Source of the DNA: Apostichopus parvimensis
Lineage: Eukaryota > Echinodermata > Holothuroidea > Aspidochirotida > Stichopodidae
NCBI GenBank assembly: GCA_000934455.1
Contig: KN886164.1
Location: 92,482 to 136,898 of the forward strand
Length of the DNA stretch: 44,417 bases
Reading direction: 5' to 3'
Translations under genes and position numbers: made by a program
The notes under the pieces: model-generated
Databases searched by the model: none
What the model saw: the letters and a program-made list of their open reading frames with translations, nothing else
What the model was told of the DNA's origin: nothing
Part shown: piece after piece, positions 31,901 through 43,866 of the stretch
How positions within the stretch are numbered: the stretch's first letter is position 1
Layout: each line of letters begins with the position of its first letter

Positions 31901-34900
31901 ATGATCAGGAGGAAGATGGCGAAGACATTACTCATTTTGTCTGCTGCTGTTGCTGTTTTATCCACCATCTTTTGGAATGACTTGATGACATTTCTTGGTG
32001 GTTCAGGTACTAAAGGTAAGTTTGCACTATAGGATATATGAAGCTTGAAAAAGGAAATGCAGAGCTGATATAAAGAAATGTACTGTAAGGTAAACAGTTT
32101 AGAAAACTGTTTTATATGGCACAATAGATATGGCAAGATTTTTGTAGCCATTTCCCTTTTTTCTCAGAGTTGACCCTTATGCTGAAGCTAATACACCCTT
32201 AATACTGGGACAAATCATATCCACTCTTATGTTAACCTGGTGGAGTTGACATTCTTGTGTATGTCTTATCAAATCCTTAACATATAAGTTTAACAATAAT
32301 GATTGTCCATTAACATTTTATGTTAAATGCATCTGACTTCCCAATCACAAGGATCTGATGTATTCATTCACAGCAACTTGAATAGTTTCATAACATTTGT
32401 GAAATTTCAAAAGCAAAGAGATTTAGTAGGGTTTTTATGGTTATGTGATTCTGTTGATTGTCAGTGACCAAAATAGAATAAACCTTTCTCTTCCATCTAA
32501 AGATACCTGTAAACCATATCACTTCCAAAAGAAGATTCAGTCCAGTGTAGCTCAATGCTCCTTATTGCTATTTTCCTCTATATTGGTCCATCACATTTCA
32601 CTTTTACACATACGTAGATCAACAGAATGATGGCCCTAAAAGTAATTTTGTTGGTGACAATCCTGACAACCTTGTTCCCTACTGGTCTTACATATTTACT
32701 ATTGTTCTCTTACCTGTCTCGTCTCCAGTAGGGGAGCGTCCATACAGTCAGAGGGGGCGGATGCCCCCCCCCCCTGACGGACTCAAATTGACTGCTGGTG
32801 CCCTTTTCAGATTTTTACCACTTTTTACTTATTCACGATTATTGACTTTTTTATTGCGCTCTCAAATACCTATATTGACATTTGTCAAATTTTGTTGGTG
32901 TAATTTTCTGACAAAATGGTGATGACACCTATTTATTCTTCGTTTATCTTCAAACTAGCAAGGTCCGGAAAGGGTCATTTCCGGCGATCTAGGGAATATC
33001 TTTACTCAAAAAATTTCTGTACGCTCCGCTATTTTGCCTTCCCATTAAACTAGCCTTACAACAGGTAGCATTTTAGCACAGTGCCCTTTTGACCCTCGCG
33101 TGCCCGAGTCATCGTCCATCCCCGTTTCCTTCAAAACTACCACTCATAGAGCCTGTTCTGGTGATAATTTTTCTTTCGATTGAATTCACATATTCTAACC
33201 GTGTTTTTGACTTCGTTCATCATCTAAATTTTCCCGACATATCATGCATTTTAGTAAATTATACTTGACGATATCATCGACCTTGATGGGATCGTAAATT
33301 TTAGTGACAGGGAGTCCAGGATTTTCCAAGGCATTTGATTAGTTTATATCGGTACAGATGAAACATTGATCAGGGGTAATGGAATATTGTGAATAGACTA
33401 GTCTTTCATACTATATGTTATGTTTGAGGCTTGTAACATGATAATTTCTTCAAGGGATATTCCAGTTGAAGCCCCATTTCACTCAATTTATGATATGTGA
33501 ATGTAAAAAAATTGTGATGAGCTAAACACCTTCAATTACCTACAAAGTGGATCATAGTATGTGGCCTGGGATGTCCAGGCTACTATTTTAATCTTGTTTG
33601 TTAATTTATCCTTGAAATCTGATATATTGGAACATTTGCTCAGCTGTTAATGTCCTCTGTATTTAGAATTTCATTAGAATAATGCAACTTTTTTGGTAGA
33701 AATAGTATATTCTTTGGTGATTAAATTATTGAAAATAATAAGAAAAACATTTGTTGTTGTTGCTAAATTGCCATTCAGGATGCCATCATTCATTCTGCTG
33801 TTGCCAGATGCAATTTACCAAAAATCACCAAATTGAACAAATTCATATCTTTGCAACAAAAAATACTACAAAGATGTGGTTTTGGCCTAAGTTGTCCACC
33901 AATTTCGGCAATTTTGCTAAAGCAGTCAACTTCAGCAGCCAGAAGATGTTTTAAAATCCTCAGTTATTGAGCTTGGCACTTGTTTTTTTTTCTGTAGTGT
34001 ACCAAAGGTCTTTTAAATCCGCAGTTTATGAGTTTGTCACTTGTTTTTTTTTGGTAGTGTACCAAAGGTCTTTTAAATCCACAATTAATAAGTTTGTCAC
34101 TTGTTTTTTTTCTTCTAGTGTACCAAAGGGAAGGTTTAGTCGTCACTCAGTCGAGTGCGGTCTCTTTTGCATGGCATGGTAAGGAGGTTCTTACAGGTCA
34201 TTTGGGTACAGTTCTTTGGAACCATCCACAAGTGTGTCCTGATTCCCAGTTCTGTCTTGAATGGGAAGGCAATGCTAAGTTGAAGGTAATTTTTTGTGGA
34301 ATTCTCCTTTAAGTCTGTAACTTATCCGGTGGGTTAGCTATTAGTGGAGCATTGTTTGTTAAGCTTCGACCTAACCATCGTCTGTTCTGAAGCAAGTTGC
34401 TATCAAACTTATGTACTCTGCAGATCAATTTGTATTTCTTAGTATTGAGAAACTTGCAACTGTACTGTCCATGAATATTGGTGCTTTCATATGTGTTGTG
34501 GTGTGGCACCTACTGTATGCAAAACAAGGAGCACTTTCAGTTTATTTTTTGATAATAAGTATGAATGGGGGAGGGGGTGTTAGGGCTCATCCCCCTGCAC
34601 TGTTTGAGGTATCTTATAGTTTGACGTATTTATTTGAATACTCATATATTTTCCTTTTCGTCAAAAACTTTCCACTCTGTTAAAGTATATTCCTATCATA
34701 CTATTCCAGGTCGACTTTGAAGAATCAGGAGAAATAGTCTGTCACCACATTCACTGGAAGGCAGCGAAGGACGTCACATTACTGGAAGACTGTTACGACA
34801 TGAAGTCTGCTCACTGGTACGGTGGTGGTGAAGTCTTTGAGCAACAATGGCCGCTTGAAGAATGGCAAATGCCGATGACACCTTATGTATCAGGAGACTT

Positions 34901-36398
34901 TCTGATTAACGAGGATGCAAAATACAGTTACGGATCCATCCTCGAGCCGTATTGGCTATCATCCAATGGGGTGGCCATACATGTCGATTCGTCCACTCCG
35001 CTTCACGTTGGCATTTCAAAGGAGAAACTTTGTCTGCGGAGCACTTATGAAAACTCCAAGTATCAGAATCATGGAAAGTCCCCACCTTCGATGGACTACA
35101 ATCTTTGTATCGGACGGAACGTGAAAGAAGTGCACGACTACATGAGGGCAAACTTCTTCTCCTTTCCTTCCAGTTGGCCCGACGAGAGGATGTTTAGAAG
35201 CCCGGTGTGGTCCACGTGGGCCCAGTATAAGACGGGCATCGATGAATCATCTATCATAGAGTTTGCTAAGTCTATCCGGGAGAACAACTTCAAGGACAGC
35301 CAGCTAGAAATTGACGACGGGTTCCAAGTCGCCCATGGCGACTTCGCATTCGACGAGAAAAAATTCCCAAATCCTTCAAAGACAGTGCAGACACTCCATG
35401 ATATGGGCTTCAGAGTCACAGCTTGGGTAACCCCATTTGCAAATCTGGACTCTGAAGCATACAGAGAAGGTGCTAAGCTGGGATATTGGGTGAAGAATGC
35501 ACACGGGGAGCCCGGGATTATCAAGTGGTGGAATGGTCATGGAGCCGCGCTAGATTTCACCAACCCCGACGCCGCAAAGTGGTATGTTGATCGGCTGAAA
35601 AAATTCCAGGAGGAAACAGGCATCGACTCTTTTAAATTTGATGCTGGCGAAGGATGCTATCTGATCGATAACTTTCAAACACATGCAGAGTTGATCAACC
35701 CGTGTGAATACACCGCACATTATGCAAATACCATAGCAACTCTCGGCAACCAGATCGAGATGAGAGCTGGGTGCAGAAACCAGGGCCTGCCAATTTTCTT
35801 CCGCATGATGGACAAACAGTCGACGTGGGGATGGGACGACGGTCTGAAGACGATGCTCACTACAGCGGTGACGTTTAGCATCATGGGTTATCCTTTTATT
35901 CTCCCTGATATGATTGGTGGAAATGCATATGATGGTCTTAACACCCAAAAGACTCTGTTACCAGATAGGGAGCTCTTCATCCGATGGCTAGAACTGACTG
36001 CCTTTCTCCCGTCCATGCAGTATTCGGTTCAACCGTGGGTCTTTGACGAAGAGGTGGTGAGAATCGCCCACAGGTGGACGACGTTCCACGAGGAAGTGAT
36101 AACGCCGATGATTTTAGAAATTGTGCAAAAAGAGACAGTAGTCGATGGCAGTCCTATCATAAGACCTCTGTGGTGGATAGCCCCAACGGACAAGTATGCG
36201 ACTAGGATAGACTGTGAATTCCTCGTAGGTAATGATATGCTTGTAGCACCTGTTGTTGATAAGGGCAGGAGGGCTAGGGATGTGTACCTACCAGAGGGGA
36301 ATTGGTTGGACCCAACTGGCCAGACGCTCTCCGGTGGGCGATGGTATGGTCGTATGAGAGCCCCTCTGGATGAAATTTTATATTTTGTTAAGCAGTAA
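31901..36398 (+). CDS. MYORG: MYORG-like glycoside hydrolase family 31 enzyme, type II membrane protein, 3 exons
   Basis: Exons 31901-32015, 34119-34285, 34710-36398; phases match; 656 aa against about 714 in human MYORG (KIAA1161). A short basic head (MIRRKMAK) precedes one hydrophobic segment (about residues 8-25), a type II signal anchor that places the catalytic part in the ER/Golgi lumen. The large exon carries the GH31 barrel: WSTWAQYKTGID, LEIDDGF, GFRVTAWVTPFAN, then the nucleophile motif FKFDAGE (D405) and the likely acid/base Asp in FFRMMDKQSTWGW (D462). The 57-residue spacing equals that of D463 and D520 recalled for human MYORG. Both catalytic Asp are present, so the enzyme should be active. 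Human MYORG is reported to be an alpha-galactosidase; the substrate here is unknown. Exon 2 is preceded by duplicated splice-acceptor sequence. The symbol marks family membership rather than proven orthology. Confidence 0.9.
32016..33943 (+). other. First intron of the GH31 gene
   Basis: No protein-like frame or RNA gene seen. A C-run of 13 bases lies near 32764-32776 within a repeat-like stretch (GGGAGCGTCCATACAG). Chance frames are short. Confidence 0.5.
33944..34127 (+). repeat. 60-bp tandem repeat that duplicates the exon 2 splice acceptor
   Basis: Units start at CACTTGTTTTTTTT: 33977-34037, 34038-34097 and a partial one from 34098 that runs into the real exon. Each has a pyrimidine tract, TAG and then TGTACCAAAGG. 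The real acceptor AG is 34117-34118; look-alikes are at 33996-33997 and 34056-34057. A further partial copy lies at about 33944-33976. Confidence 0.9.
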
Positions 36399-36458
36399 TT
36401 AGTGCAATTTACAATTAAGCCATAATTCACACCTACGCATGTATAGATTGAGCAATGA

Positions 36459-36476
36459 TGATGATGATCATCATCA
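36459..36476. repeat. Perfect 18-bp palindrome in the GH31 3' UTR
   Basis: TGATGATGATCATCATCA is its own reverse complement, made from ATG and CAT triplets, about 60 bp after the stop codon. Probably a microsatellite accident. Confidence 0.7.
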
Positions 36477-36750
36477 CTGTTTTGATGTAAACAGTATTAT
36501 TCTACAACACACAGACCAGTTGGTGGCAATAGTGAAATATATAAATAGCTGGTGTAATTTTGTTTTAATGTTTTTAATTTTGCAGGGTTTATTAACTTGA
36601 AACTCACCTGATCAAGGGTTCAGACAATTGAAATAATATGTTTGTGTACACTTACTTTGTAATTTGAAAATATCGAAGACGAAGTTTTGATACAAAATTT
36701 TGATATAAATTCAATCATTAATGAATTTGCCATGTTTTGTTGTAAGTTGT

Positions 36751-36756
36751 AATAAA
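36751..36756 (+). terminator. Poly(A) signal of the GH31 gene
   Basis: AATAAA about 350 bp after the stop codon at 36398, followed by T-rich sequence (CAATTTTTGGT). Confidence 0.6.
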
Positions 36757-37620
36757 ACAATTTTTGGTAAAAAATGGTAGAATGCCTATTAATTAATTTG
36801 TAAGGTACCCTAAATCAGTAACTTGCTTCTGTTATACTGAAAGTAGCATCCTCTTTCTGTTCCTATTCAGTGTTATTTTCATTTTTTTGCAGAATATATG
36901 CATTTCATTGATAAGCCGTACAAAATTTGTGCTAGCCGATTGTGGTGCATTTGTATAATAAGAGAACGAAGAGATACTATAAAGATACAATATTATTGAA
37001 CATTTTATTCAAATTTTGTATGTCTATGTTTTTTTAGCTAAAAGCTATCTTTCCCAATGGAATGTTTTCTTGCTTGTATACTAAGTTTAAATCGTTAGGG
37101 GAGTTTTCTAAATGTATCACATGTTTCGTCAAAATTGTAAGAGGAATTACTAAATTAATATTCAAATGATCGTAACTGATAAATATAAACATAAACAATC
37201 ATATTAAATGTTTGGGATACAAAATGTTCTGTTTTGATCTGAATGATATTATATTGCTAGGTATATTTAGGACTATCTAAAGTGGATTAAACCTCATAGA
37301 TTTCTTATAACTACTGAGGCGCATTTAATTGCACAATGCACTAAAAAATGCACAATGAGTATGTATAACTTTGTCATAATGTTATACAACAAAATTCTAG
37401 TTAAGACACATGACAAATGCTTACGGTCAGTTCCAACCTATTTTTTATCAATTCATTCACTTGATTGTAATAAATGCAATATTTATTTTATTTTATTTTT
37501 TTTTATTCCTTGCCAGAGGCAAGAGGAACCTGTGAGATGGTGGTAGTGTGTCTGTGACACCTTGGCTGGTAATAATATAATGGAAATAATAAAGTTATAT
37601 ACCGTGGGTGAACTTAGTAT
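36757..37620. other. Intergenic AT-rich sequence
   Basis: No gene, RNA or clear repeat family recognised on either strand between the GH31 poly(A) signal and the tandem repeat that follows. Confidence 0.5.
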
Positions 37621-37645
37621 GTGGATGTACCTTCGTTTCCTGCTG

Positions 37646-37880
37646 AGTTCAAAGGTCATTTGTGGTCAACAGAGGTCAAAGTATGAAAACATATTAAACA
37701 AGTTTACTCACAAAATAGAGACTCCATACATAGTAAATGGATGCACCTTATTGAGGAAAAGTACCCTATTGATTTCTGTGGAGGTCAATGGTCATTTGAG
37801 GTAAACAGGTCAAATTCTGGAAACCTTGTAAACAGGATCACTCAAAAACATTTTGGTGGATGAACTTAAAGACATTGAAG
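37646..37880. repeat. Two diverged tandem copies rich in AGGTCA half-sites
   Basis: Copy 1 starts at about 37646 and copy 2 at about 37782. Shared blocks are (A/T)GGTCATTTG(T/A)GGT, ACAGAGGTCAAA or ACAGGTCAAAT, and ACTCA(C/A)AAA. Copy 1 holds AGTTCA-A-AGGTCA (37646-37658, DR1) and TGGTCA-ACAG-AGGTCA (37663-37678, DR4). Copy 2 holds AGGTCA-A-TGGTCA (37782-37794, DR1). These are consensus-like direct repeats for nuclear receptors; any function is inference. Confidence 0.65.
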
Positions 37881-38556
37881 ACTTCCCAAACCGCGTGCCC
37901 TGCTCTGAAAAAGGTAACTTTCTGTTGCTTGCAAATGACGATTTCTTCTTGTCGCTACAAAATGCAGACAGTAATGAAACGTGATACCTTTTAATCTTTT
38001 ATCTATTCTAGACCTGAGATGTCCACGCTGCTATGTACACTGTTGTGGGTATTGACTGTAGCTGTATGTATTGACTGTACACTAGTGTCTAATTACCGAC
38101 GGTAGCAAGCTGTGTGTGTATTTTCTGGGATCGATCGTGGTGTCTAACGCTTCTGTTACACCTGATTCGAAACTAGGTCAGATTACCGGCATCAGACGTT
38201 TCTTTGTGCGCGAGTCTTCACACCCTTTAACAGAGCTCCCAACTGACCCGCATTTCGCTGGTTGGACCCGCATTCTAACACCCAAACCCCCTGACCCGCG
38301 CAAGCGTCCGAAAAACCCGCATTGTAATTGTCAAGTATACATAAAAAAAATTGCATCAAATTTTGACTAAGCAACCATCATTTCTTTAGCATAATGCATA
38401 AAATGCATATTTCTCCGAAAATTTGGGTGACAAAAGCCTTTCTAAGTGCCACCATTTTACATGTAGGCATCACCAGGATTCCAAAAAATAATCAAAAGGG
38501 GAGGGGACACCGCCTCCCTTAATACCCCTCCCCCAGGACGGCGATTCGGGGGAATT

Positions 38557-39333
38557 CCGCGAGACCGAAGGTCCGCGAGACCGAAATTCAAAAAGGTCCG
38601 CGAGACCGAAATTAAAAAAGGTCCGCGAGACCGAAATTAAAAAAAGCTCCGCGAGACCGAAATTAAAAAAGGTCCGCGAGACCGAAATTAAAAAAAGGTC
38701 CTCGAGACCGAAATTAAAAAAGGTCCGCGAGACCGAAATTAAACAGGAAACAAAATCTGCTGATACTATGATATCATATGATAATGATGAAACTGGCAAA
38801 ACATTGCACCAGATCGCATCTAAGGACCTTCAATTGTTCCAAAAAATCTCAACAGAGACCCCTCCCCCATATCAATCGCAAACTGTGCAGCCCCCTTTAA
38901 AATTTCTGGCTACGTCGCTGTCGTGGGCCTAGTAATAGTTTCGGTCCCGCGGACCTTCGGTCTCGAAGACTTTCGGTATCGCGGATCTTTTTTAATTTCG
39001 GTCTCGCGGACCTTCGGTCTCGCGGACCTTCGGTCTCGCAGACCTTCGGTCTCGCGGACCTTCGGTCTCCCGGACCTTCGGTCTCGCGGACCTTCGGTCT
39101 CGCGGACCTTTTTTAATTTCGGTCTCGCGGACCTTCGGTCTCGCGGACCTTCGGACTCGCGGACCTTCGGTCTCGCGGACCTTTTTTAATTTCGGTCTCG
39201 CGGACCTTCGGTCTCGCGGACCTTCGGCCTCGCGGACCTTCGGCCTCGCGGACCTTCGGCCTCGCGGACCTTCGGCCTCGCGGACCTTCGGTCTCGCGGA
39301 CCTTCGGTCTCGCGGACCTTCGGTCTCGCGGCC
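38557..39333. repeat. CpG-rich 16-bp satellite in two inverted arms
   Basis: The left arm (38557-38744) has GGTCCGCGAGACCGAA units mostly separated by an ATTAAAAAA-like spacer. The right arm (38942-39333) is the reverse complement, TTCGGTCTCGCGGACC, in about 24 units, three of which carry the same TTTTTTAATTTC spacer. About 197 bp separate the arms. Each unit has three CpGs and can fold as GGTC...GACC. Arg-rich and Phe/Leu-rich open frames on both strands come from the unit (48 bp = 16 codons) and are not genes. Confidence 0.93.
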
Positions 39334-40267
39334 TGTAACCAAGTTATCCCTGACAAGTTTGTTAATAGTATGTAAACCAGATGTTTGTTTTTTTTTCTCT
39401 GAAAAGGGTTACTTTTGACCCCTTGTGTGCTCTCGAGGTACATCGCACCACTGAAAGTGAATGACGCATGTACGATACATGAGAGGGAACCATGACTCTG
39501 GTTGCTGAGTGTGATGGATCGCTTCACTCTGGTATTGCGCAAGTCAGAAGTTGATACACGACAGCTGCTGTGACTGGTGACAATCGTAGTCAACGACGAG
39601 ACAGCTTCAAAAACAGGCTGAAAACAATTTCTCACTGTGGTATTAAACCTAGCCTTGATTTCTTGATTATTCTAAGCCTTGGACCGCGACGTTTTCTAGG
39701 TCTAACTTGGAGGTTTTAGCGTTACAAACCTTCCGTATAAGTACTAACAGTCAGGTGTACTTAGGGGGATCGGTTTTGCGAGTTCTGTGATCGTAAAAAC
39801 TTACAACTTGATGTGTGTTCGGTCGAAAATCCTTTCCTGCAACTATACGATGGTGTATGGAATAAACTGCTTATGATAATTCCTGCGTTCCTCTCAAGTC
39901 TCATATCAGAAAAGCACAGGCTGGTGTGTGAATAAGAAGCTAAGCCTAACAACTGTATCCTAGGCCTAGTACTAATTGTTGGGGCTGTTTACCAGGCATT
40001 CAGGGAGTAACAATGTAGGCTATGCCAATAGGCCTACCCACTATTCGTCTGGCATTGAATTAACCAATCAGTATTCACAGCTTAGAAGATAAACAGCTTA
40101 GAAGATATTTAGATGCTATTTCAACTATCTCGTGTAATCGGCATATGCATATGACATGTTAACAACTATTATCAGAACTGTTCGCACTTAACTATATAGA
40201 AAACGTGACTTTCATCATGCAACTCCATCTTTGTCCAGTTTCCAGCTGAAAAGTAGCATGGACACTT
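39334..40267. other. Intergenic, possible USE1 promoter side
   Basis: No gene recognised. Contains AGGCCTA-type motifs near 39961-39969 and 40029-40037. The USE1 coding exon at 42156 has a 3' splice site in front of it, so an untranslated first exon must lie upstream, somewhere in 39340-42100; I cannot place it. Confidence 0.35.
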
Positions 40268-40715
40268 CGAATTTCGGACACCTAAGCCTTAAAACACCCC
40301 AAAACTATATCTTCTGGTATAAATCACCTGAAAATATACTTGATATGGTGGGAGAAGTGTGTTATATAACGATACACTGCCAAACTTTCTTTCCTGCAAA
40401 CTGTTTTCACGTTGTATTCCAAGAAGATTCTTCATGATTGTGGAACTGGTATTTCTTTGCTAGAGTATTGCGAATTTCGGACACACAGTCCCACAGTGTG
40501 GCGCTGGTGATAAAATTGGTGGCGCAGTTGCTCTCTCAGTAATTATAACAGACTTCATAGATCTCCGTCATTTTATTGACAAATATGTAAGTATTTACTT
40601 GCCAAAAATAACTGTAACAAAAATAACTGTAGCTTCGTACTTATTGGTGAAATTTGGCTCTTCCTGTAGGTTGTCATGGTGAAATCTTGCATTTCTTAGG
40701 GGTGTCCGAAATTCG
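40268..40715. mobile_element. MITE-like element with 15-bp inverted ends
   Basis: CGAATTTCGGACACC at 40268-40282 has its exact reverse complement GGTGTCCGAAATTCG at 40701-40715. A further direct copy lies at 40471-40484 (GCGAATTTCGGACAC from 40470), and an imperfect inverted one at about 40721-40737 pairs with 40465-40485. The pattern suggests nested or shuffled inverted-repeat elements. No transposase is present and no target-site duplication is clear, so the true ends are uncertain. Confidence 0.5.
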
Positions 40716-40737
40716 CAGTGTTCCGAAATTGGCAATA

Positions 40738-42123
40738 CTGACTATACATATGTCAGTCCTTATTTATCCAGCATGCTTGGTGAATAAGATGATGCCTTCC
40801 CTTATTTACCTGGCAAAACACAGATGAATAGTGAGGGCACTACACCATCGCCCAGCTGCCGGGCAAATAACATTATGCGCAAATACTGTAGGCTCAACCT
40901 ATGCTAATAGCAACTCCTTGGTTAGGCTAAGTGTAGCACAGCTTAGACTATAGGTTTTACTTTAGGCCTTGTCTGTTGTAGCAGATTAGATTTTGTGATT
41001 TTATAAACACAGAGGCTCGAAGAAAAGAAAATATGACCAGGACGCATTTTTCAATCAGAAATGTTTATGTAGTTGGCTGCAATTCCACTTACTTGCTGAC
41101 ATTTGACATGAATGTTTATCTTACTGGTGGCCTAGCCTAGTATATTTTGTATTGAAACTTTCAATGGTCTAGTAAATTAGTAATGTCAAACTCTCATTTT
41201 TCTAGCCACAAACATATTTAATTCAGTAATTTATAACAAAGAAAACACATGCCTAGTGTAAAACATGGCCATACTAAATAATTCACTTCGGCCAAAAAAG
41301 AGTGTAAAGTGACTAAAATTAAGGAGTAAACTTACAATGTGAAAGATACTTTTCAAATGCATCCTCACAAAGTTCACTTAATAATAACTACTTTAAATTT
41401 TGGGTCAAAGTTAAACTTTTCCAAGCTAAAGTGCTATAAAGTAAAACAAAGTTGATGTGATCTTTGTAGAATTGAGAGCTTTAATTTATCATTATTTACA
41501 TTCCATACTGCATCTCTAACTAGTACAAGCAATACAGAGGACATTAAATTTAATACTTTTGAATATTTAACATTTTTGTGTAACGTTGAGAAAATGTACT
41601 ACAAAGTGTCATACATGATAACTGATCAGATTGACATTTTGAGCTATTAGTGCATTACCTCAGAATTGACACCCCAGAAAGGACATTAGGTAATCACATT
41701 AATCACTAATAATAAGTAATAAAACAAAACTTAATGGAAACATTATTAAATTATTGATGCACAGTCCCAAAATTTTCCTAATTTTCAGATTTCTAATTCA
41801 CTGGAAATGAAGTTTTTCCATCTTTAATCTAAGTAGACTTATAAAGAAAGGCATTCCATCCCTTTGAAAGCTAGTTGACAGTTGCAGCTACGAATATAAC
41901 ATAGGCAAAGGTCAGATAACCAATGAATCTCACTCATGTCTCCTACTAAAATATCCATTTTGGAATGGCTAATCTTTCAGTCTAATACTGTTGCCTTGGA
42001 GAGGGTTTTAATTTAATTTTCCTTATTCACAAACTATGAGGTAAGCACTTGTCATCAAAGGAATGTTAAAAGTAACTTTTCAAGTACCCTGAGACTTTGA
42101 CATGTTTCTATCCTTTTACTCAG
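40738..42123. other. Intergenic or USE1 leader intron, nothing recognised
   Basis: AT-rich sequence without a convincing gene. It ends at a good acceptor (TCCTTTTACTCAG, 42111-42123) that opens the exon containing the USE1 start codon. Confidence 0.45.
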
Positions 42124-42155
42124 ATCAAAGAAAAAAGTAAACAAAGTTTGGCAAT

Positions 42156-43866
42156 ATGCCATCAAGTAGACTGGAGATAAACTTTCAAAGACTTCTTACG
42201 AGATGTGAAACAATGGCCGGAGAAACAACCAAGGGAGGTTGGAGACTTGACAAAGTAAGTGACAATTGCAATGGAAGTAATTATGAAATTGCCTTGAAAC
42301 TTTAAACATTTACAAGGTGACATAAAGTGCAGGAGACTTGTATTATGATGCATGTTACAGTACTGCCAGTAATGGTGGACAGTGATGTTCTCATTAATTA
42401 CCTACAATAACAAAAAAGAAATTAATAAAATTATCATTTTAAAAATGGTCTTCCTGATTGATTTATTCAAAGAAAAAATATAAACTGCCTATCTACCTTG
42501 AAAAACCTGTGTAGGTGACTATATAAACATTAGAGGCACTGATGATTTGACCCTAGCTAGGATGTCCTTCAAAGGCTGAACAGAAATTGACTAACGACAT
42601 ATTTAATGTAGATAGATCCATGGACAGACAAATAAGTTTCACCATTTGGTCAATATCGCACTTTATTTTAATTTTGTCTCTGAAGATGATCCTGCTAAGA
42701 TCACAACGTCAGACCCTCTATAAACATTTACATTGAACGATTTGTTACAAAACAACCGTTCTGTATGTACATTATGTACATGATTCTGGTGGAGTGTTTG
42801 ATATGAACCACCCTGTACACTTTAACATTAGCTACTTCGCTGACTTGAAAAGGAAGGCACCAGTACAAAACTAAACCATGAGGTCCATTTTTGGGAACAT
42901 AGCAAGGTTCTTCAATATTTAAGCGTTATTAATATCATGAATGACTTTTGGATGTAAACTGAAAAACTTAAGCATTAGCTTCTCTCACTCAGTTTCTCAT
43001 CTGAAGAAATGCTGTGTCTGTTTTACTCAGCTCCGCAATATATCACATATTTTGTAAAATATGGTTAATTTTTGCTATATCTTTTACTTTCGGCAGTATG
43101 TGTGTGCTCTTCAGGGCATGCTGGATGATTTGAAAAAGGCCCCAAGGTAAGAAAAATCAGGGTTTTTCTTAAGCCATTTGCCATTAACTTTTGCTTCATT
43201 GAAATGCACAGTGAAGATGTCCAACTATATATGACATCCATCTTGCCTATTGAACATTTGCAGTTTATTACTCCTAATCCTGCACCCCCAGGACTCATAA
43301 TTGTGGGTTTCATTCAGCTTGAAGAACCATTGTGAAAAATGGTCCAAACCCCCATGCCTCACCCCTCCTGCAGAAGAACGAAAAATCAAGAAGAGAAAAG
43401 TACAATGAACTGGTTTGGCTAAAGTATTAGTTTTTCCCATAAATGGATGATCATTAGATATTGAATGATTCCCATCAATTTCCAAAAAAATTGTCATTTT
43501 TAACAGAATTAGTCATAATCTCATGCAAAAGACAAGGAAACTATCCTTATTTCTGATTTTGTCCGCTTTCTTGGAATGAAACTCGACTAGTTCTGCTGTA
43601 AATGAAATGGTTTGTTGAGAGGTTTTGGTGTTGAGGAGTATCTATGAATATTGACCATAAATCAACCCAAACATTTGCTCTAAAAATAATTCCATCAGAG
43701 CTTCTGATCACTTTCTGAAGTGGTTAAATACACTGAGGGATGTTTTTGCTGTCACTAGTGGTAACGATAATTCCATTTCTTTTGCAGTAAACCTGGATTG
43801 GAAGCCATGCAGAATTATGAAAAGAAGGTTGCTTATTTAAAGAACTTCATCCAAACTGAGAAACTG
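42156..43866 (+). CDS. USE1: Vesicle transport SNARE USE1, N-terminal three coding exons (partial)
   Basis: Exons 42156-42254, 43097-43146, 43788-43866, phases matching; 76 aa before the window ends in the next intron. The protein reads SSRLEINFQRLLTRCETMAG, GGWRLDKYVCALQGMLDDLK and SKPGLEAMQNYEKKVAYLKN, aligning with the start of vertebrate USE1 (SRLELN-RLL-RCE-MA, WRLEKYV-ALE-ML, KP-...-YS-KV-FLK). Known role: USE1 (p31/D12) is a tail-anchored Qc-type SNARE of the ER that works with syntaxin 18, SEC20 and SEC22B in Golgi-to-ER fusion. Its SNARE motif and C-terminal anchor lie beyond the right edge. The ATG follows a 5' UTR acceptor at 42123. Intron 1 holds a hammerhead-like repeat. Confidence 0.9.
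42676..42714 (+). mobile_element. Isolated hammerhead-like motif in USE1 intron 1
   Basis: GTCT-CTGAAGA-T-GATCCT-GCT-AAGATC-ACAACGTC-AGAC. Stem I is GTCT/AGAC here, against GCCT/AGGC at 24664-24702, so both sides changed together. Stem II has one C-A mismatch, and the GAAAC core reads ACAAC, so the motif is probably inactive. Downstream ATAAACATTTACATTGAAC only loosely resembles the other copies. Confidence 0.6.

Noticed and set aside
32734..33027. MITE bounded by GGAGCGT...ACAG and CTGTACGCTCC
   Set aside because: Inverted ends are short and interrupted; no target-site duplication. Too weak to list.
34906..36430. Antisense frames across the GH31 exon
   Set aside because: Shadows of a long conserved coding exon.
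38470..39635. Arg-rich, Phe/Leu-rich open frames of 88-149 codons on both strands
   Set aside because: They are readings of the 16-bp satellite, open because the unit has no stop in several frames; no splice context or homology.
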